64,000 nt of DNA from Gallionella straubiae (GTDB lineage: Bacteria > Pseudomonadota > Gammaproteobacteria > Burkholderiales > Gallionellaceae): the NCBI RefSeq assembly GCF_051257895.1, contig NZ_CP194331.1:248001-312000 (forward strand), given 5' to 3'. The position numbers were made by a program, and so were the translations under genes. This document shows, in pieces, positions 45,655-55,525 of the stretch (positions within the stretch are counted from its first letter, which is position 1; each line of letters opens with the position of its first letter). The notes beneath the pieces were generated by a model. It searched no databases and was not told the DNA's origin. It saw only the letters and a program-made list of their open reading frames with translations.

Positions 45655-45734
45655 AATGTGAAACGTAACCCTCCCGGCAGGGAGGGGGCGCGATGGCGCC
45701 GGGTGGGCATCACCTTTCACGTTTCACCTTTCAC
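45639..45734. repeat. GTGAAA-type compound palindrome between ispG and hisS
   Basis: Left arm 45639-45666 of gtgaaa words (aaacgtgaaaagtgaaatgt), right arm 45710-45734 (cacctttcacgtttcacctt) inverted. Inside it are a second hairpin, ccctcccggcagggaggg (45669-45686), and gcgcgatggcgcc. It overlaps the ispG stop codon and could act as attenuator or terminator before hisS. Confidence 0.65.
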
Positions 45735-45747
45735 AGATTCTAAATTT

Positions 45748-47016
45748 ATGAGCAACGAAACACTGCAAGCCGTAAAAGGCATGAACGACATCCTCCCGGA
45801 TGAGGCCGAGCTTTGGCTCTGGTTCGAGGCGGAGGTGCGCGACTGGCTGCACGGCTACGGCTACCGCAACATCCGCATGCCGCTGGTCGAACCGACCGCG
45901 CTGTTCAAGCGCGCGATCGGCGAGGTCACCGACATCGTCGAGAAGGAGATGTACAGCTTCGAGGATGCGCTGAATGGCGACCACCTGACGCTGCGCCCGG
46001 AGGGCACGGCCTCCTGCGTGCGCGCCGTGCTGCAGCACAACCTGCTGTACAACGCGCCGCAGCGTCTGTATTACAGCGGGCCGATGTTCCGCCACGAGCG
46101 GCCGCAGAAGGGGCGCTACCGGCAGTTTCACCAGGTCGGCGTGGAGGCGCTGGGCTTCGCCGGGCCGGACATCGACGCCGAGCAGATCCTGATGTGCGCG
46201 CGGCTGTGGCGCAGGCTCGGCCTGCGCGATGTCGCGCTGCAGTTGAACACGCTGGGCGATGCGGCCTCGCGGCATCGCCATCGCGTGAAGCTGATCAGTT
46301 ATTTCGAGCAGCACCGGGAGGTGCTGGATGCGGATGCCACGCGCCGCCTGTACACCAACCCGCTGCGCATCCTGGACAGCAAGAACCCGGCGATGCAGGA
46401 ACTGGTTGCGGGCGCGCCGGGGCTGGCGGACGAGTTGGATGAGGACGCGCTGAGGCATTTCGACGAAGTGCAGGCGATTTTGCGCCGCCACGGCGTGGCG
46501 TTCGAGATCAACCCGAATCTGGTGCGCGGGCTGGACTACTACAACCGCACCGTGTTTGAATGGGTGACCACGCGCCTCGGCGCGCAGGGCACGGTCTGCG
46601 CGGGCGGGCGCTACGACGGGCTGGTCGAACAGATCGGCGGAAAACCGGCCCCGGCGATGGGTTTTGCGATGGGCGTGGAGCGCCTGCTGGCGCTGTTGCA
46701 GGAAGACGGCATGGCGCTGCCCAAGGCGGAAGTTGATGTGTATGTGGTGCATCAGGGCGAGCTGGCTAGCCAACTCGCCAGCCGCGTGGCGGAGCTGTTG
46801 CGCGACGATAAACTGCGCGTGCTGCTGCACTGTGGCGGCGGCAGTTTCAAGTCGCAGATGAAGAAGGCTGATGCCAGCGGCGCGCGCGTCGCGGTGGTGA
46901 TCGGGGACGACGAGGCGCAGGCCGACGAGGTCAGCGTCAAGCCGATGCGGGGCGGCGAACAGGTGCGGGTGGGCGTGCAGAGCCTCATCGCAACGGTTAA
47001 CGGGATTATCAAGTAG
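45748..47016 (+). CDS. hisS: Histidyl-tRNA synthetase
   Basis: Class II synthetase charging tRNA-His. 422 residues from ATG 45748, which gives the family start AVKGMNDILPDE; the longer frame runs into the palindrome. Motif 2 is seen in YSGPMFRHERPQKGRYRQFH, the histidine signature in LVRGLDYYNRTVFEW, motif 3 in AMGFAMGVERLL, and the C-terminal anticodon-binding domain from about 330. Conserved position between ispG and yfgM. Confidence 0.98.
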   Translation: MSNETLQAVKGMNDILPDEAELWLWFEAEVRDWLHGYGYRNIRMPLVEPTALFKRAIGEVTDIVEKEMYSFEDALNGDHLTLRPEGTASCVRAVLQHNLLYNAPQRLYYSGPMFRHERPQKGRYRQFHQVGVEALGFAGPDIDAEQILMCARLWRRLGLRDVALQLNTLGDAASRHRHRVKLISYFEQHREVLDADATRRLYTNPLRILDSKNPAMQELVAGAPGLADELDEDALRHFDEVQAILRRHGVAFEINPNLVRGLDYYNRTVFEWVTTRLGAQGTVCAGGRYDGLVEQIGGKPAPAMGFAMGVERLLALLQEDGMALPKAEVDVYVVHQGELASQLASRVAELLRDDKLRVLLHCGGGSFKSQMKKADASGARVAVVIGDDEAQADEVSVKPMRGGEQVRVGVQSLIATVNGIIK

Positions 47017-47025
47017 GAGTGGATC

Positions 47026-47664
47026 ATGGCGGCACTGGACTTGCAGGAACAGGAACAACTCGATGCGCTCAAGGCGTGGTGGAAGGAAAACGGCAACAAG
47101 CTGCTGGGGGTGCTGCTCGCCCTGGTTGTCGCAATGGGCGTCTGGCGCGGCTGGCAGTACTACCAGCACAGGCAGGCCAGCGAAGCAGCGACCCTGTTCG
47201 CCGAGTTCGTCAAGCAGCTGGGAAGTAATGATGCCAAGCGCGTCAACGATGCCGCGACCATGGTGATGGAAAAATATGCCACCAGCGGATATGCCCCGCG
47301 CGCCGCATTGTGGGCGGCGCAGGTGAACGAACAGGGTAAGGATACGGCACGCGCCAGGACGCAGCTGCAATGGGTCATCGACCACTCCGGGGAGGATGGC
47401 CTGAAAGACGTGGCGCGCCTGCGCCTGGCCGCGGTGCTGCTGGACGAGAAAAAATACGACGATGCGCTGAGGCTGCTGGGGGACAAGCATCCGGCCTCGT
47501 TCGATGGCATGTATGCCGACCTGCGGGGTGATATTTTGAGCGCGCAGGGCAAGAAAGACGAGGCCCGTTCCGCCTACAAGCTGGCCTACGAAAAAACCGA
47601 TGCCAAGAGCATGTACCGCAACCTGATCGAGATGAAACTGGACGCACTCGGGGAAGCGAAATGA
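47026..47664 (+). CDS. yfgM: YfgM family protein (ancillary SecYEG translocon subunit)
   Basis: 212 residues: N-terminal cytoplasmic helix DLQEQEQLDALKAWWKENG, one membrane span (KLLGVLLALVVAMGVW), then a periplasmic TPR-like domain (YAPRAALWAAQVNEQGKDTA). Helps hand exported proteins to periplasmic chaperones. Stop overlaps the bamB ATG (ATGA). Confidence 0.93.
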   Translation: MAALDLQEQEQLDALKAWWKENGNKLLGVLLALVVAMGVWRGWQYYQHRQASEAATLFAEFVKQLGSNDAKRVNDAATMVMEKYATSGYAPRAALWAAQVNEQGKDTARARTQLQWVIDHSGEDGLKDVARLRLAAVLLDEKKYDDALRLLGDKHPASFDGMYADLRGDILSAQGKKDEARSAYKLAYEKTDAKSMYRNLIEMKLDALGEAK

Positions 47665-48824
47665 GACTGAAGCTGCCGCATCTATCGTTGCTGTTCGCCC
47701 TGCTTGCGCTGGGCGGCTGCTCGTCCGTGAAGTCGACCATGAACGACTGGTTCGGCAACAAGGATGACGCGACGCATCCGGCCAAACTGGCGGAATTCGC
47801 CGAGACCGCCAGGTTCGAGGTGCGCTGGCATGCCGATCTCGGCGATTCCGGTGCAAGCCTGCTGCAGCCTGCGCTGACCCGGGACGCCATCTATGGCGCA
47901 TCCGGCAAAGGGGCGCTGACGCGGCTGAATCGCGCCACCGGTGCCCAAGTGTGGCGTGTTGACACCGGCATTACCATCAGCGGCGGTGTGGGCGCCGGCG
48001 AGGGGCTGGTGCTCGTCGGCAGCGACAAGGGCGAGGTACTGGCTTACGGCGAAGACGGCAAGCTGCGCTGGAAGAGCAAGGTTTCCAGCGAGGTGCTGAG
48101 CGCGCCACAGGCGGCGGAAGGCGTGGTGATCGTGCGCAGCGGCGATGGGCGTGTTGCCGGCCTGAATGCGGCGAATGGCAAGCGCGAGTGGCTGTATGAG
48201 CGCAGCACGCCGGCCTTGGTGGTGCGCAGCCACAGCGGGGTGACGCTGCAGCGCGATGCGGCTTTCGCCGGATTCGCCGGCGGCAAGCTGGTTGCCATGA
48301 AAATCAAGGATGGCTCGGGAATGTGGGAAGTATCGGTGTCGCAGCCGCGCGGTGCGACCGAGCTGGAGCGCATCAGCGACATCACCAGCAATCCGGTGGC
48401 GGACGACGAACAGGTTTGCGCCATCGCCTTTCAGGGGCGCGTGGCGTGCTTCGATACTGCGCAGGGCAGCCCGCTGTGGAACCGGGACATCGGAAGCGAC
48501 AAGGGCATGATGCTGCTGCGCAAGTACCTCTATCTCAGCGACGCGAAGGGCGCGGTGATTGCTCTGGACAAGACCAGCGGCAGCACGATATGGAAGAACG
48601 ACAAGCTGTCTTTGCGCGATACCGCCACACCGTATGCCCTGGGTAATTTCGTCGTGGCGGGTGATTTCGAGGGCTACCTGCACGGCCTGAACCGCGAGGA
48701 CGGCAGCTTCGCCGCGCGCATCAAGCTGGATGGCAGCGCGATCCAGGTCGCGCCGATCGAACTCGACAACGGACTGCTGGTGCAGACGCGCGACGGCGGC
48801 CTGTATTCGCTGTCCATTCATTAA
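47661..48824 (+). CDS. bamB: Outer-membrane protein assembly factor BamB
   Basis: Lipoprotein of the BAM complex, an eight-bladed PQQ-type propeller. 387 residues with lipobox LLALGGC (Cys20). Blade motifs recur, e.g. GALTRLNRATGAQVWRVDTG, GRVAGLNAANGKREWLY and GAVIALDKTSGSTIWKN. Coupled to yfgM. The gap to der is filled by a CACGAAG element. Confidence 0.95.
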   Translation: MRLKLPHLSLLFALLALGGCSSVKSTMNDWFGNKDDATHPAKLAEFAETARFEVRWHADLGDSGASLLQPALTRDAIYGASGKGALTRLNRATGAQVWRVDTGITISGGVGAGEGLVLVGSDKGEVLAYGEDGKLRWKSKVSSEVLSAPQAAEGVVIVRSGDGRVAGLNAANGKREWLYERSTPALVVRSHSGVTLQRDAAFAGFAGGKLVAMKIKDGSGMWEVSVSQPRGATELERISDITSNPVADDEQVCAIAFQGRVACFDTAQGSPLWNRDIGSDKGMMLLRKYLYLSDAKGAVIALDKTSGSTIWKNDKLSLRDTATPYALGNFVVAGDFEGYLHGLNREDGSFAARIKLDGSAIQVAPIELDNGLLVQTRDGGLYSLSIH

Positions 48825-48826
48825 TC

Positions 48827-48959
48827 TTCACCACGAAGCACACGAAGGACACGAAGAAGGGCAAGTCGATTTCAGGGCTGGATTGCTTTTCGGCAATCTG
48901 GCCTGTGTTACTCAAGCGCCATGAGAAACCTTCGTGCCCTTCGTGTGCTTCGTGGTGAA
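48827..48959. repeat. CACGAAG inverted-repeat element, copy 3 (best preserved)
   Basis: Left arm 48827-48861 (ttcaccacgaagcacacgaa...) and right arm 48929-48959 (...ttcgtgtgcttcgtggtgaa) match over about 31 bases with one or two changes. Each arm is three CACGAAG words about 9 bases apart. Spacer about 67 bases. It fills the 164-base bamB-der gap. Confidence 0.8.
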
Positions 48960-48988
48960 ATGTTTTTTTCCTAATTGATTCTTTCGAC

Positions 48989-50389
48989 ATGCTACCTACA
49001 CTCGTATTAGTCGGCCGTCCGAACGTGGGTAAGTCCACCCTGTTCAACCGCCTCACGCGCAGCCGCGATGCGCTGGTCGCCGATCTGCCCGGCCTGACCC
49101 GCGACCGCCATTACGGGCGCGGCCGGGTGGGCGACCGCCCTTACCTGGTGGTGGATACCGGCGGGCTGGAGCCGGTCGCCAAGGAAGGCATCCTGTACGA
49201 GATGGCCAAGCAGAGCCGTCAGGCGGTGGACGAGGCCGACGTGGTGCTGTTCCTGGTCGATGGCCGCGCGGGCTGCACGCCGCAGGATACGATCATCGCC
49301 GGGCAGTTGCGCAAGACCGGCAAGCCGATCCTGTTGCTGGTCAACAAGGCGGAGGGCATGCAGCGCACCAGGGTCGCCGCCGATTTCTTCGAGCTTGGCC
49401 TGGGCGAACCCTTGCCGATCTCCTCGGCGCATGGCGACAACGTGGAGGAGGTGGTCGAGCTTGCGCTGGAGAATTTTCCTGAGGCAGCCGAGGAAGAATC
49501 CACTGAAGAAAAGCCTCCGAAGCTTGCCATTGTCGGACGGCCGAATGTCGGCAAGTCTACGCTGGTGAACGCCATCCTCGGCGAGCAGCGCGTGATCGCG
49601 TTCGACCAGCCGGGCACCACGCGCGACTCCATCTACATCGACTTCGAGCGCGACGGCAAGCAATACACCATCATCGACACCGCCGGGGTGCGCAGGCGCG
49701 GCAAGGTCGACGAGGCGGTGGAGAAGTTCTCCGTGATCAAAACCATGCAGGCCGTTGAAGACGCCAACGTGGTGGTGCTGGTAGTGGACGCGCAGGATCA
49801 GATCACCGAACAGGACGCGCATGTCGCCGACTTCGTGCTCCAGGCCGGGCGCGCACTGGTGCTGGCAGTCAACAAATGGGACGGGCTGGACGAGCACCAG
49901 CGCGGGCAGGTCAAGAACGACATCGAGCGCAAGCTGCATTTCCTGAGCTTCGCCAAGCTGCACTACATTTCGGCGCTGAACGGTAGCGGCGTGGACAAGG
50001 TGCTGAAGTCGGTGGACGAGGCCTACGCGGCGGCGATGGCGAAACTGCCGACGCCCAAGCTCACGCGCGTCCTGATCGCCGCACTCGAGAAGCAGCAGCC
50101 GCCGAAAGGCTCGCGCTTCCGCCCCAAGATGCGCTATGCCCACCAGGGCGGCAGCAACCCGCCGCTGATCGTGATCCACGGCAGCGGGCTGGACGATGTG
50201 CCGGCGAGCTACACGCGCTACTTGGAGCGTACCTTCTGCGATGCCTTCAAGCTGCAGGGCACGCCGCTCAGGATTCAATACAACTCCAGCAAAAATCCGT
50301 TCGAGGGCAAGAAGCCCAGGCCGCTCACCGAGGCCGAGCAGCGCCGGGCGCACCGCGCGCGCATCCGTGGGCGCAAGCTGTATGGATAG
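48989..50389 (+). CDS. der: Ribosome biogenesis GTPase Der (EngA)
   Basis: Needed for 50S subunit maturation. 466 residues with two GTPase domains in tandem: P-loops VGRPNVGKSTLFNRL (about 8-22) and VGRPNVGKSTLVNAI (about 180-194), G3 motifs DTGG and DTAG, G4 NKAE and NKWD, then the C-terminal KH-like domain (RFRPKMRYAHQGGSNPPLIV). Ends the ndk-der cluster. Confidence 0.98.
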   Translation: MLPTLVLVGRPNVGKSTLFNRLTRSRDALVADLPGLTRDRHYGRGRVGDRPYLVVDTGGLEPVAKEGILYEMAKQSRQAVDEADVVLFLVDGRAGCTPQDTIIAGQLRKTGKPILLLVNKAEGMQRTRVAADFFELGLGEPLPISSAHGDNVEEVVELALENFPEAAEEESTEEKPPKLAIVGRPNVGKSTLVNAILGEQRVIAFDQPGTTRDSIYIDFERDGKQYTIIDTAGVRRRGKVDEAVEKFSVIKTMQAVEDANVVVLVVDAQDQITEQDAHVADFVLQAGRALVLAVNKWDGLDEHQRGQVKNDIERKLHFLSFAKLHYISALNGSGVDKVLKSVDEAYAAAMAKLPTPKLTRVLIAALEKQQPPKGSRFRPKMRYAHQGGSNPPLIVIHGSGLDDVPASYTRYLERTFCDAFKLQGTPLRIQYNSSKNPFEGKKPRPLTEAEQRRAHRARIRGRKLYG

Positions 50390-50411
50390 CCTGGCTCACG
50401 CAGGTTAAACC

Positions 50412-53400
50412 ATGTCACTTTCGCAGTCTTACACCATCAAGGATGTCATCCGCTGGTATGAGCCGGGCGAAATCCAGAAGGCCAAGGCTTACCTGAATTC
50501 GATCGGCCACCTCGAAGTCCGCCCCGACAAGATCGTCGCCGAGGTGAAGGGAACTGCGGCGCATCCCTACCAGGTGGAGATATCCTTCAGTGTCGGCAAG
50601 GTAGGCGAGTTGCATATCGAGCCGACGTGCAACTGCCCGGTGAGGTGGAAATGCAAACACAGCGCGGCGGTGCTGCTGTCGGCGCTGGCCCTGCCGCGCC
50701 CGCCCGCCGTCAACCATGCCGTGCTGGAGTGGATCGAATCCTTCCGGCGCACGGCGAGGGCACAGCCGAAGAAAACCGCGAAGTCTGCGCCGCGACCCGA
50801 GAAGCTGTGCTATGCGCTTACCCGCTCCACCTACACGGGCGACTATATTTTCGGCACTTACAAGGGCAAGCTGGATGCCGAGGGGCGGCTGGCGGGCCGG
50901 CTCGAGGAATGGAGCAACGTCGAGCGCGCCCTGCTCAAGCCGCCGCAGTTCGTTACCGAAGAAGACCTGCCCATCCTGCGCCTGTTGTGGCAGCAACGCG
51001 ACAGGTACGGCTATTTTCCGGTCAAGGGCGTGCGCGGCAACGAGATCATGGCATCTCTGCTGGCGAGCGGGCGGCTGTTTTTCATCGGGCAGGTAGCGGG
51101 CAACCGCTACCTGAAGTCGGAGCCGGTGCACCTCAGGCAGGGCAGGGTGCGCAAGGCGCAACTGGAATGGGGCGTCGACGATGCCGGGCGGATGGCGCCC
51201 AGGATAGTCAGCGGCGCGGCGCTGGAGGTGTTCCCGTTCAGCGAGGCGACCTGGTATGTCGATGTCGCCAGCGGCGAAGCCGGGCAGTTGCAGACCGTCC
51301 AGACGCCCGCCCAGGTCGCGCAGTTGCTCGAGATGCCGCCACTCGCCGAGATCGATGTCCCGGTGGTATCCGAGGTGTTGCGCGAGCTGGTGCCCGACCT
51401 GCCGCCGCCCAGTGCGGGGCGGCTGCGCACGCTCAAGAGCCCGCTCACGCCGATGCTGCTGCTGGATACTTCCGAACCCTTATGGATGGGCAGCTTCCGC
51501 GGCTATCGCTACGGCACGCGCGAACTGGATTTCGCGCGCGTCCGCTTCCGTTACGGCGAGGCCATCCTGCCGCTGGGGCATCCGGGCGAATTTGCCACGC
51601 TGCAGAACGGAGAGACGGTGCGGGTGATGCGCGACTCGAAGGCGGAGAAACGTTTCCTCAACACGCTCGGCGCATACGGGCTGGAGGAAATGCCGGGCTT
51701 CGGCCTGTCCGGCAACATCGGCGAGCGGCCGGTCTTCGTGCTGGAAAACGAGAAGGCTTGGCCATCCTTCATGCAGGAGATGATTCCGCGGCTGCACAAG
51801 GCGGGCTGGGAAGTCATCATCCCGCAGGGCTTCCGTCACCATGTGCTCGAAGTGGAGGCATGGGAAGCGGAGTTCGGCGAGCGGGAAGACGGCTGGTTCA
51901 GCCTGAACATGGGCATCGTGGTGAATGGCCGGCGCCTGCCGCTGGCGCCGCTGCTGCATGAGCTGTTCAGGGTCGACCCGCGCTGGCTGGACGCCATCCG
52001 GCTCGAAAGAATGGACGATGACGAACCCATCGAACTGCTGCTCGAAGAGGGCGGCAAGGTGCTGGCTCCCGCCGGGCGCATCAAACCGCTGGCGCGCACG
52101 TTGATCGAGTTGTTCGAGGGCGGCAGGAGTGGCGATGAAATCCGCCTGTCGCGCTACGACGTGGCGCGCATCGGCGACCTTACCGGGATGGAGCGCTGGC
52201 AGTTCAAGGGCGCGGCCGCCGTGACGGGTCTTGCCGACAAGCTCAGGAACGCGGCCGGCATCAAGCCGGTCGCTGCGCCGCAAGGCTTCGCGCTGCAACT
52301 GCGCCCCTACCAACTCGAAGGCCTGTCCTGGCTGCAGTACCTGCGCGAGCAGGAGCTGGCCGGCATCCTGGCCGACGACATGGGGCTGGGCAAGACCGCG
52401 CAGGCCTTGGCGCACCTGCTGCTCGAAAAACAGAGCGGGCGCATGGACAAGCCCTCGCTGGTGGTGCTGCCCACCTCGCTGATTTTCAACTGGAAGCGCG
52501 AGGCGGAGCGCTTTGCGCCACAACTCAAACTGCTGTCCCTGCACGGCAAGGAACGCGCAGAGCATTTCCCCGCGATTCCCGAGCACGATGTGATCCTCAC
52601 CACTTACCCGCTGCTGTGGCGCGACGAAGAGGCGCTCGCGGAGCATGCCTACCACCTGCTGATCCTGGACGAGGCGCAGACGGTGAAAAACGTCTCCAGC
52701 CAGGCGGCGCAGGTGGTGCGCAAGCTGAACGCGCGGCACCGCCTGTGCCTCACCGGCACGCCGCTGGAAAACCATCTGGGCGAGCTGTGGGCGCAGTTCG
52801 ATTTCCTGCTGCCAGGCCTGCTCGGCACGTCGAAAGAGTTCACCAGGATTTGGCGCAACCCGATCGAGAAGCAGGGCAATACCCAGCGCCGCGACCTGCT
52901 GGCGCGGCGCGTCCGGCCCTTCATCCTGCGCCGGCGCAAGGAGGATGTCGCGCAGGAGCTGCCTGCCAAGACCCTGATTGTGCGCAGCGTCGAACTGGAA
53001 GGCGCGCAGCGCGATCTCTACGAGGCGGTGCGCATCGCGATGGATCAGCGCGTGCGCGAGGAAATCGCCGCCAAGGGACTCTCGCGCAGCCACATCGTCA
53101 TCCTCGACGCGCTGCTCAAGCTGCGCCAAGTATGCTGCGACCCGCGCCTGCTGAAGTTGGCCAGCGCCAAGAAAGTGAAGGAGCGCGCCAAGCTCGACCT
53201 GCTGATGGAAATGCTGCCGGAGTTGGTCAGCGAAGGGCGGCGCATCCTGGTGTTCTCGCAATTCACCTCCATGCTCGAGCTGATCGAGGCGGAACTGACG
53301 CGCGAAAAGCTCGACTACGTGAAGCTCACCGGCGACACGCAGAACCGCGAAGAGGTGGTGCGCCGTTTCCAGGATGAGGAGGTGCCGGTTTTTCTCATCA

Positions 53401-53729
53401 GCCTCAAGGCGGGCGGAGTAGGGCTGAACCTGACCGCCGCCGACACGGTGATCCACTACGATCCGTGGTGGAATCCTGCGGTGGAAAACCAGGCCACCGA
53501 TCGCGCGCACCGCCTCGGCCAGACGAAAAACGTGTTCGTCTACAAGCTGGTCGTGGCGGGCAGCATCGAGGAGAAAATCCTGGCGCTGCAGGAGAAGAAA
53601 GCCGAACTCGCCGCCGGCATCCTGTCGGAAGATGTCAACAGCTTGGCCAAATTTGGCGAGGCCGACATTGCCGCATTGCTCGCGCCGCTGCCGGAAGACG
53701 AGGAGACTGCAAAAGATCTGGCTCAATAA
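50412..53729 (+). CDS. SNF2-family helicase with SWIM zinc finger
   Basis: 1,105-residue DNA-dependent ATPase. The SWIM finger uses Cys73, Cys75, Cys81 and His83 (CNCPVRWKCKH). A helicase-associated middle region follows, then the SNF2 core: Walker A DDMGLGKT with Lys661, DEAQ box 753-756 (LDEAQTVKN), LCLTGTPLENHLGELW, and the helicase C domain with FSQFTSMLELIE and the arginine-finger motif QATDRAHRLGQ. RapA/HepA-like proteins remodel stalled transcription or protein-DNA complexes; the exact client is unknown. 22 bases after der. Confidence 0.93.
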   Translation: MSLSQSYTIKDVIRWYEPGEIQKAKAYLNSIGHLEVRPDKIVAEVKGTAAHPYQVEISFSVGKVGELHIEPTCNCPVRWKCKHSAAVLLSALALPRPPAVNHAVLEWIESFRRTARAQPKKTAKSAPRPEKLCYALTRSTYTGDYIFGTYKGKLDAEGRLAGRLEEWSNVERALLKPPQFVTEEDLPILRLLWQQRDRYGYFPVKGVRGNEIMASLLASGRLFFIGQVAGNRYLKSEPVHLRQGRVRKAQLEWGVDDAGRMAPRIVSGAALEVFPFSEATWYVDVASGEAGQLQTVQTPAQVAQLLEMPPLAEIDVPVVSEVLRELVPDLPPPSAGRLRTLKSPLTPMLLLDTSEPLWMGSFRGYRYGTRELDFARVRFRYGEAILPLGHPGEFATLQNGETVRVMRDSKAEKRFLNTLGAYGLEEMPGFGLSGNIGERPVFVLENEKAWPSFMQEMIPRLHKAGWEVIIPQGFRHHVLEVEAWEAEFGEREDGWFSLNMGIVVNGRRLPLAPLLHELFRVDPRWLDAIRLERMDDDEPIELLLEEGGKVLAPAGRIKPLARTLIELFEGGRSGDEIRLSRYDVARIGDLTGMERWQFKGAAAVTGLADKLRNAAGIKPVAAPQGFALQLRPYQLEGLSWLQYLREQELAGILADDMGLGKTAQALAHLLLEKQSGRMDKPSLVVLPTSLIFNWKREAERFAPQLKLLSLHGKERAEHFPAIPEHDVILTTYPLLWRDEEALAEHAYHLLILDEAQTVKNVSSQAAQVVRKLNARHRLCLTGTPLENHLGELWAQFDFLLPGLLGTSKEFTRIWRNPIEKQGNTQRRDLLARRVRPFILRRRKEDVAQELPAKTLIVRSVELEGAQRDLYEAVRIAMDQRVREEIAAKGLSRSHIVILDALLKLRQVCCDPRLLKLASAKKVKERAKLDLLMEMLPELVSEGRRILVFSQFTSMLELIEAELTREKLDYVKLTGDTQNREEVVRRFQDEEVPVFLISLKAGGVGLNLTAADTVIHYDPWWNPAVENQATDRAHRLGQTKNVFVYKLVVAGSIEEKILALQEKKAELAAGILSEDVNSLAKFGEADIAALLAPLPEDEETAKDLAQ

Positions 53730-53731
53730 AA

Positions 53732-53757
53732 TGCCCCTGGGCCGGAGCCCAAGGGCA
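53732..53757 (-). terminator. Terminator between convergent genes
   Basis: Arms tgcccctgggc (53732-53742) and gcccaagggca (53747-53757), one mismatch, loop cgga. Read on the minus strand it is followed by ttttatt, so it ends the minus-strand gene at 53774; it may also serve the helicase gene. Confidence 0.7.
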
Positions 53758-53773
53758 AAGCGCATCACAACCG

Positions 53774-54145
53774 TTAACAGATATGAGTGGTGCCCCGCTC
53801 GGTTTTACCCCAGAGGGCAATGCTGATCGCATCCATATACGGATCGGGTGTCCTGACGAACTCTGCGGCTTCGAACGCGGCAGGCGCGCGATACAGGTCA
53901 CGGTAATAACTGGCCAATACCGGATCGCTGGTGCTGTTCACCAGGGCATTGACCTCTTCTTCCATCGGATCGGTTTTTGCGGCAGCTTCCTGGGTAATCA
54001 CTACCGTGGAGGCTGACGGTCCACAATACATGCCGCGATACATGCCTCGCTCGAAGCCGGTGGTGATTTCATCCGCGCTGACATAGACAGAGGCAGGCAG
54101 CAAGGCGGCTGCAATCAGTGTCGCAATCAATTTGTTTGGTTTCAT
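53774..54145 (-). CDS. Exported hypothetical protein, 123 aa
   Basis: Signal peptide KLIATLIAAALLPASVYVSA with cleavage before DEITT, so periplasmic. The mature part has GMYRGMYCG and ends ERGTTHIC; two cysteines could pair. No family recognised. A ribosome-binding site (aaggag) precedes the ATG. Stand-alone gene with its own terminator. The 255-base stretch behind its start (54146-54400) holds no gene. Confidence 0.7.
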   Translation of the reverse strand: MKPNKLIATLIAAALLPASVYVSADEITTGFERGMYRGMYCGPSASTVVITQEAAAKTDPMEEEVNALVNSTSDPVLASYYRDLYRAPAAFEAAEFVRTPDPYMDAISIALWGKTERGTTHIC

Positions 54146-54400
54146 GATAATTACTCCTTTAGTCGATCAGGGCGACGCAAAACATCGCCTACGCCAAATA
54201 AACGAGCATTTACTGTGCCGGAAACCCGATTGATCGGAAAATCATGCTGTTAGATAAAGCATGGTTGCCCTGGTTGGGAGGGTGAAACGGAATATGAACG
54301 TCAACACCGTTTGCAGTGAACGATTTGCCGGGTGACTGACCGGTATGGCCAAGCCGGAATCGAGGCTGGTTTTCGCCGTCTTGAGTTGTGGCTTGTGCCG

Positions 54401-55180
54401 CTACGCCAGGTCCAGAAACTCGAACTCCACCACCAGCATGTGGTGATCGGAAGACATGGTCGGCTGCACGGCATGGCGCACCGGCTGCAGGTGCCGGTTG
54501 TAGAAAATATGGTCGAGCACATAGGGGCGGCGGCGCCACGTGATCTCTTCCGACTGCACGGTCTGATAGCCGGCTTCGGTAAACTGCTTGACCAGCGAGC
54601 CATGATTGCTGACGTTGAAATCTCCACCGAGCAGCGCGGGACCGTTCGTGCGGCGCAACTGCTCGACAACCAGCGTGCGCTGCTCGACATGATCCTCGCT
54701 TGACGAGTTGAGCATGAAATACGCCAGGAGATGCGTATTGAAAAGCTGGAGTTCGCGGCCGGCAAGCGTGGTCTTTGCGCCGATGAGCAGGCGGTCGGTG
54801 GGCGTTTTCTTCTCGCCCAGGAATTCGAACTCGATCGGCGGCGACGGCAGGTCGAAGCGGAAGGTGTCGCGCAACGGCGTTTTCGAAAAGATGGCCAGCC
54901 CTATGCCGAAAGGCAACTCGCGTGGGTCGGCTTTCGGATAGGAAAAATAGCCGTCATAGCCCTTAAGCGCCGCTTTCAGCCTTGTGTAATTGGGCGGTGG
55001 ATTGCGTTGCACGCCACCGGTCTGGGCATGCTCCACCTCCTGCAGCAGCACAACATCCGCATCGTGGCTGAGGATTTCCGAAATGGTCAACTCAAGGTCG
55101 ACGGAAGCACGGTCGGGATAAGCATCATCCCAGCCTTGGCCGAACTGCATGTTGAACTGAAGGACTTTGAACGTACTCAT
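54401..55180 (-). CDS. Endonuclease/exonuclease/phosphatase family protein
   Basis: 259 residues of the metal-dependent EEP fold shared by exonuclease III, DNase I and inositol phosphatases. Motifs: LQFNMQFG, VVLLQEVEHA with the metal-binding Glu, LFNTHL, LLGGDFNVS with the Asp/Asn pair, LDHIFY, and SSDHHMLVVEF with the catalytic His. No signal peptide. The substrate could be a nucleic acid, phospholipid or phosphosugar; the sequence does not say. Confidence 0.9.
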   Translation of the reverse strand: MSTFKVLQFNMQFGQGWDDAYPDRASVDLELTISEILSHDADVVLLQEVEHAQTGGVQRNPPPNYTRLKAALKGYDGYFSYPKADPRELPFGIGLAIFSKTPLRDTFRFDLPSPPIEFEFLGEKKTPTDRLLIGAKTTLAGRELQLFNTHLLAYFMLNSSSEDHVEQRTLVVEQLRRTNGPALLGGDFNVSNHGSLVKQFTEAGYQTVQSEEITWRRRPYVLDHIFYNRHLQPVRHAVQPTMSSDHHMLVVEFEFLDLA

Positions 55181-55525
55181 GGGTGGTACGGCGTGGTCAA
55201 ATTACGCACATGATAGCGCGGCAACGGCAAAATGGAAAATCAGATGATGGCAATGTAGCAATGTTTTCCCGTCTGCCGGTTCCTGCAGTCTTTTAAAAGC
55301 GTGAAAATGGTGTCACTGGATTGGGCTAGGCAAGCATAAACCAGATAGTCGGAAATGACAGATATCGCCCCCGAAGCGGAAGTTCAGGCTGTGCGCTCAA
55401 AAATGGACAAGACTACGTAAGCATCACTTCAAATCCACTTCATTTGCTGGCGCATCAGTCCGTTACCCTTTAGTATTCGCCGCGAATCGCAGCATAAGCG
55501 GTGCAGGAAAAAGGGGAATTGACAC
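55181..55525. other. Non-coding stretch before the defence-like operon
   Basis: 345 bases without a gene. Marks the change from GC-rich core to lower-GC accessory DNA. The last part carries the ribosome-binding site aggggaa for the next gene; a promoter is expected here but no clear boxes were picked out. Confidence 0.4.

Noticed and set aside
45724..47901. 725-codon minus-strand frame
   Set aside because: Shadow of hisS, yfgM and bamB with arginine- and histidine-rich arbitrary composition.
51480..53768. 762-codon minus-strand frame
   Set aside because: Antisense to the SNF2 helicase, whose motifs are all on the plus strand.
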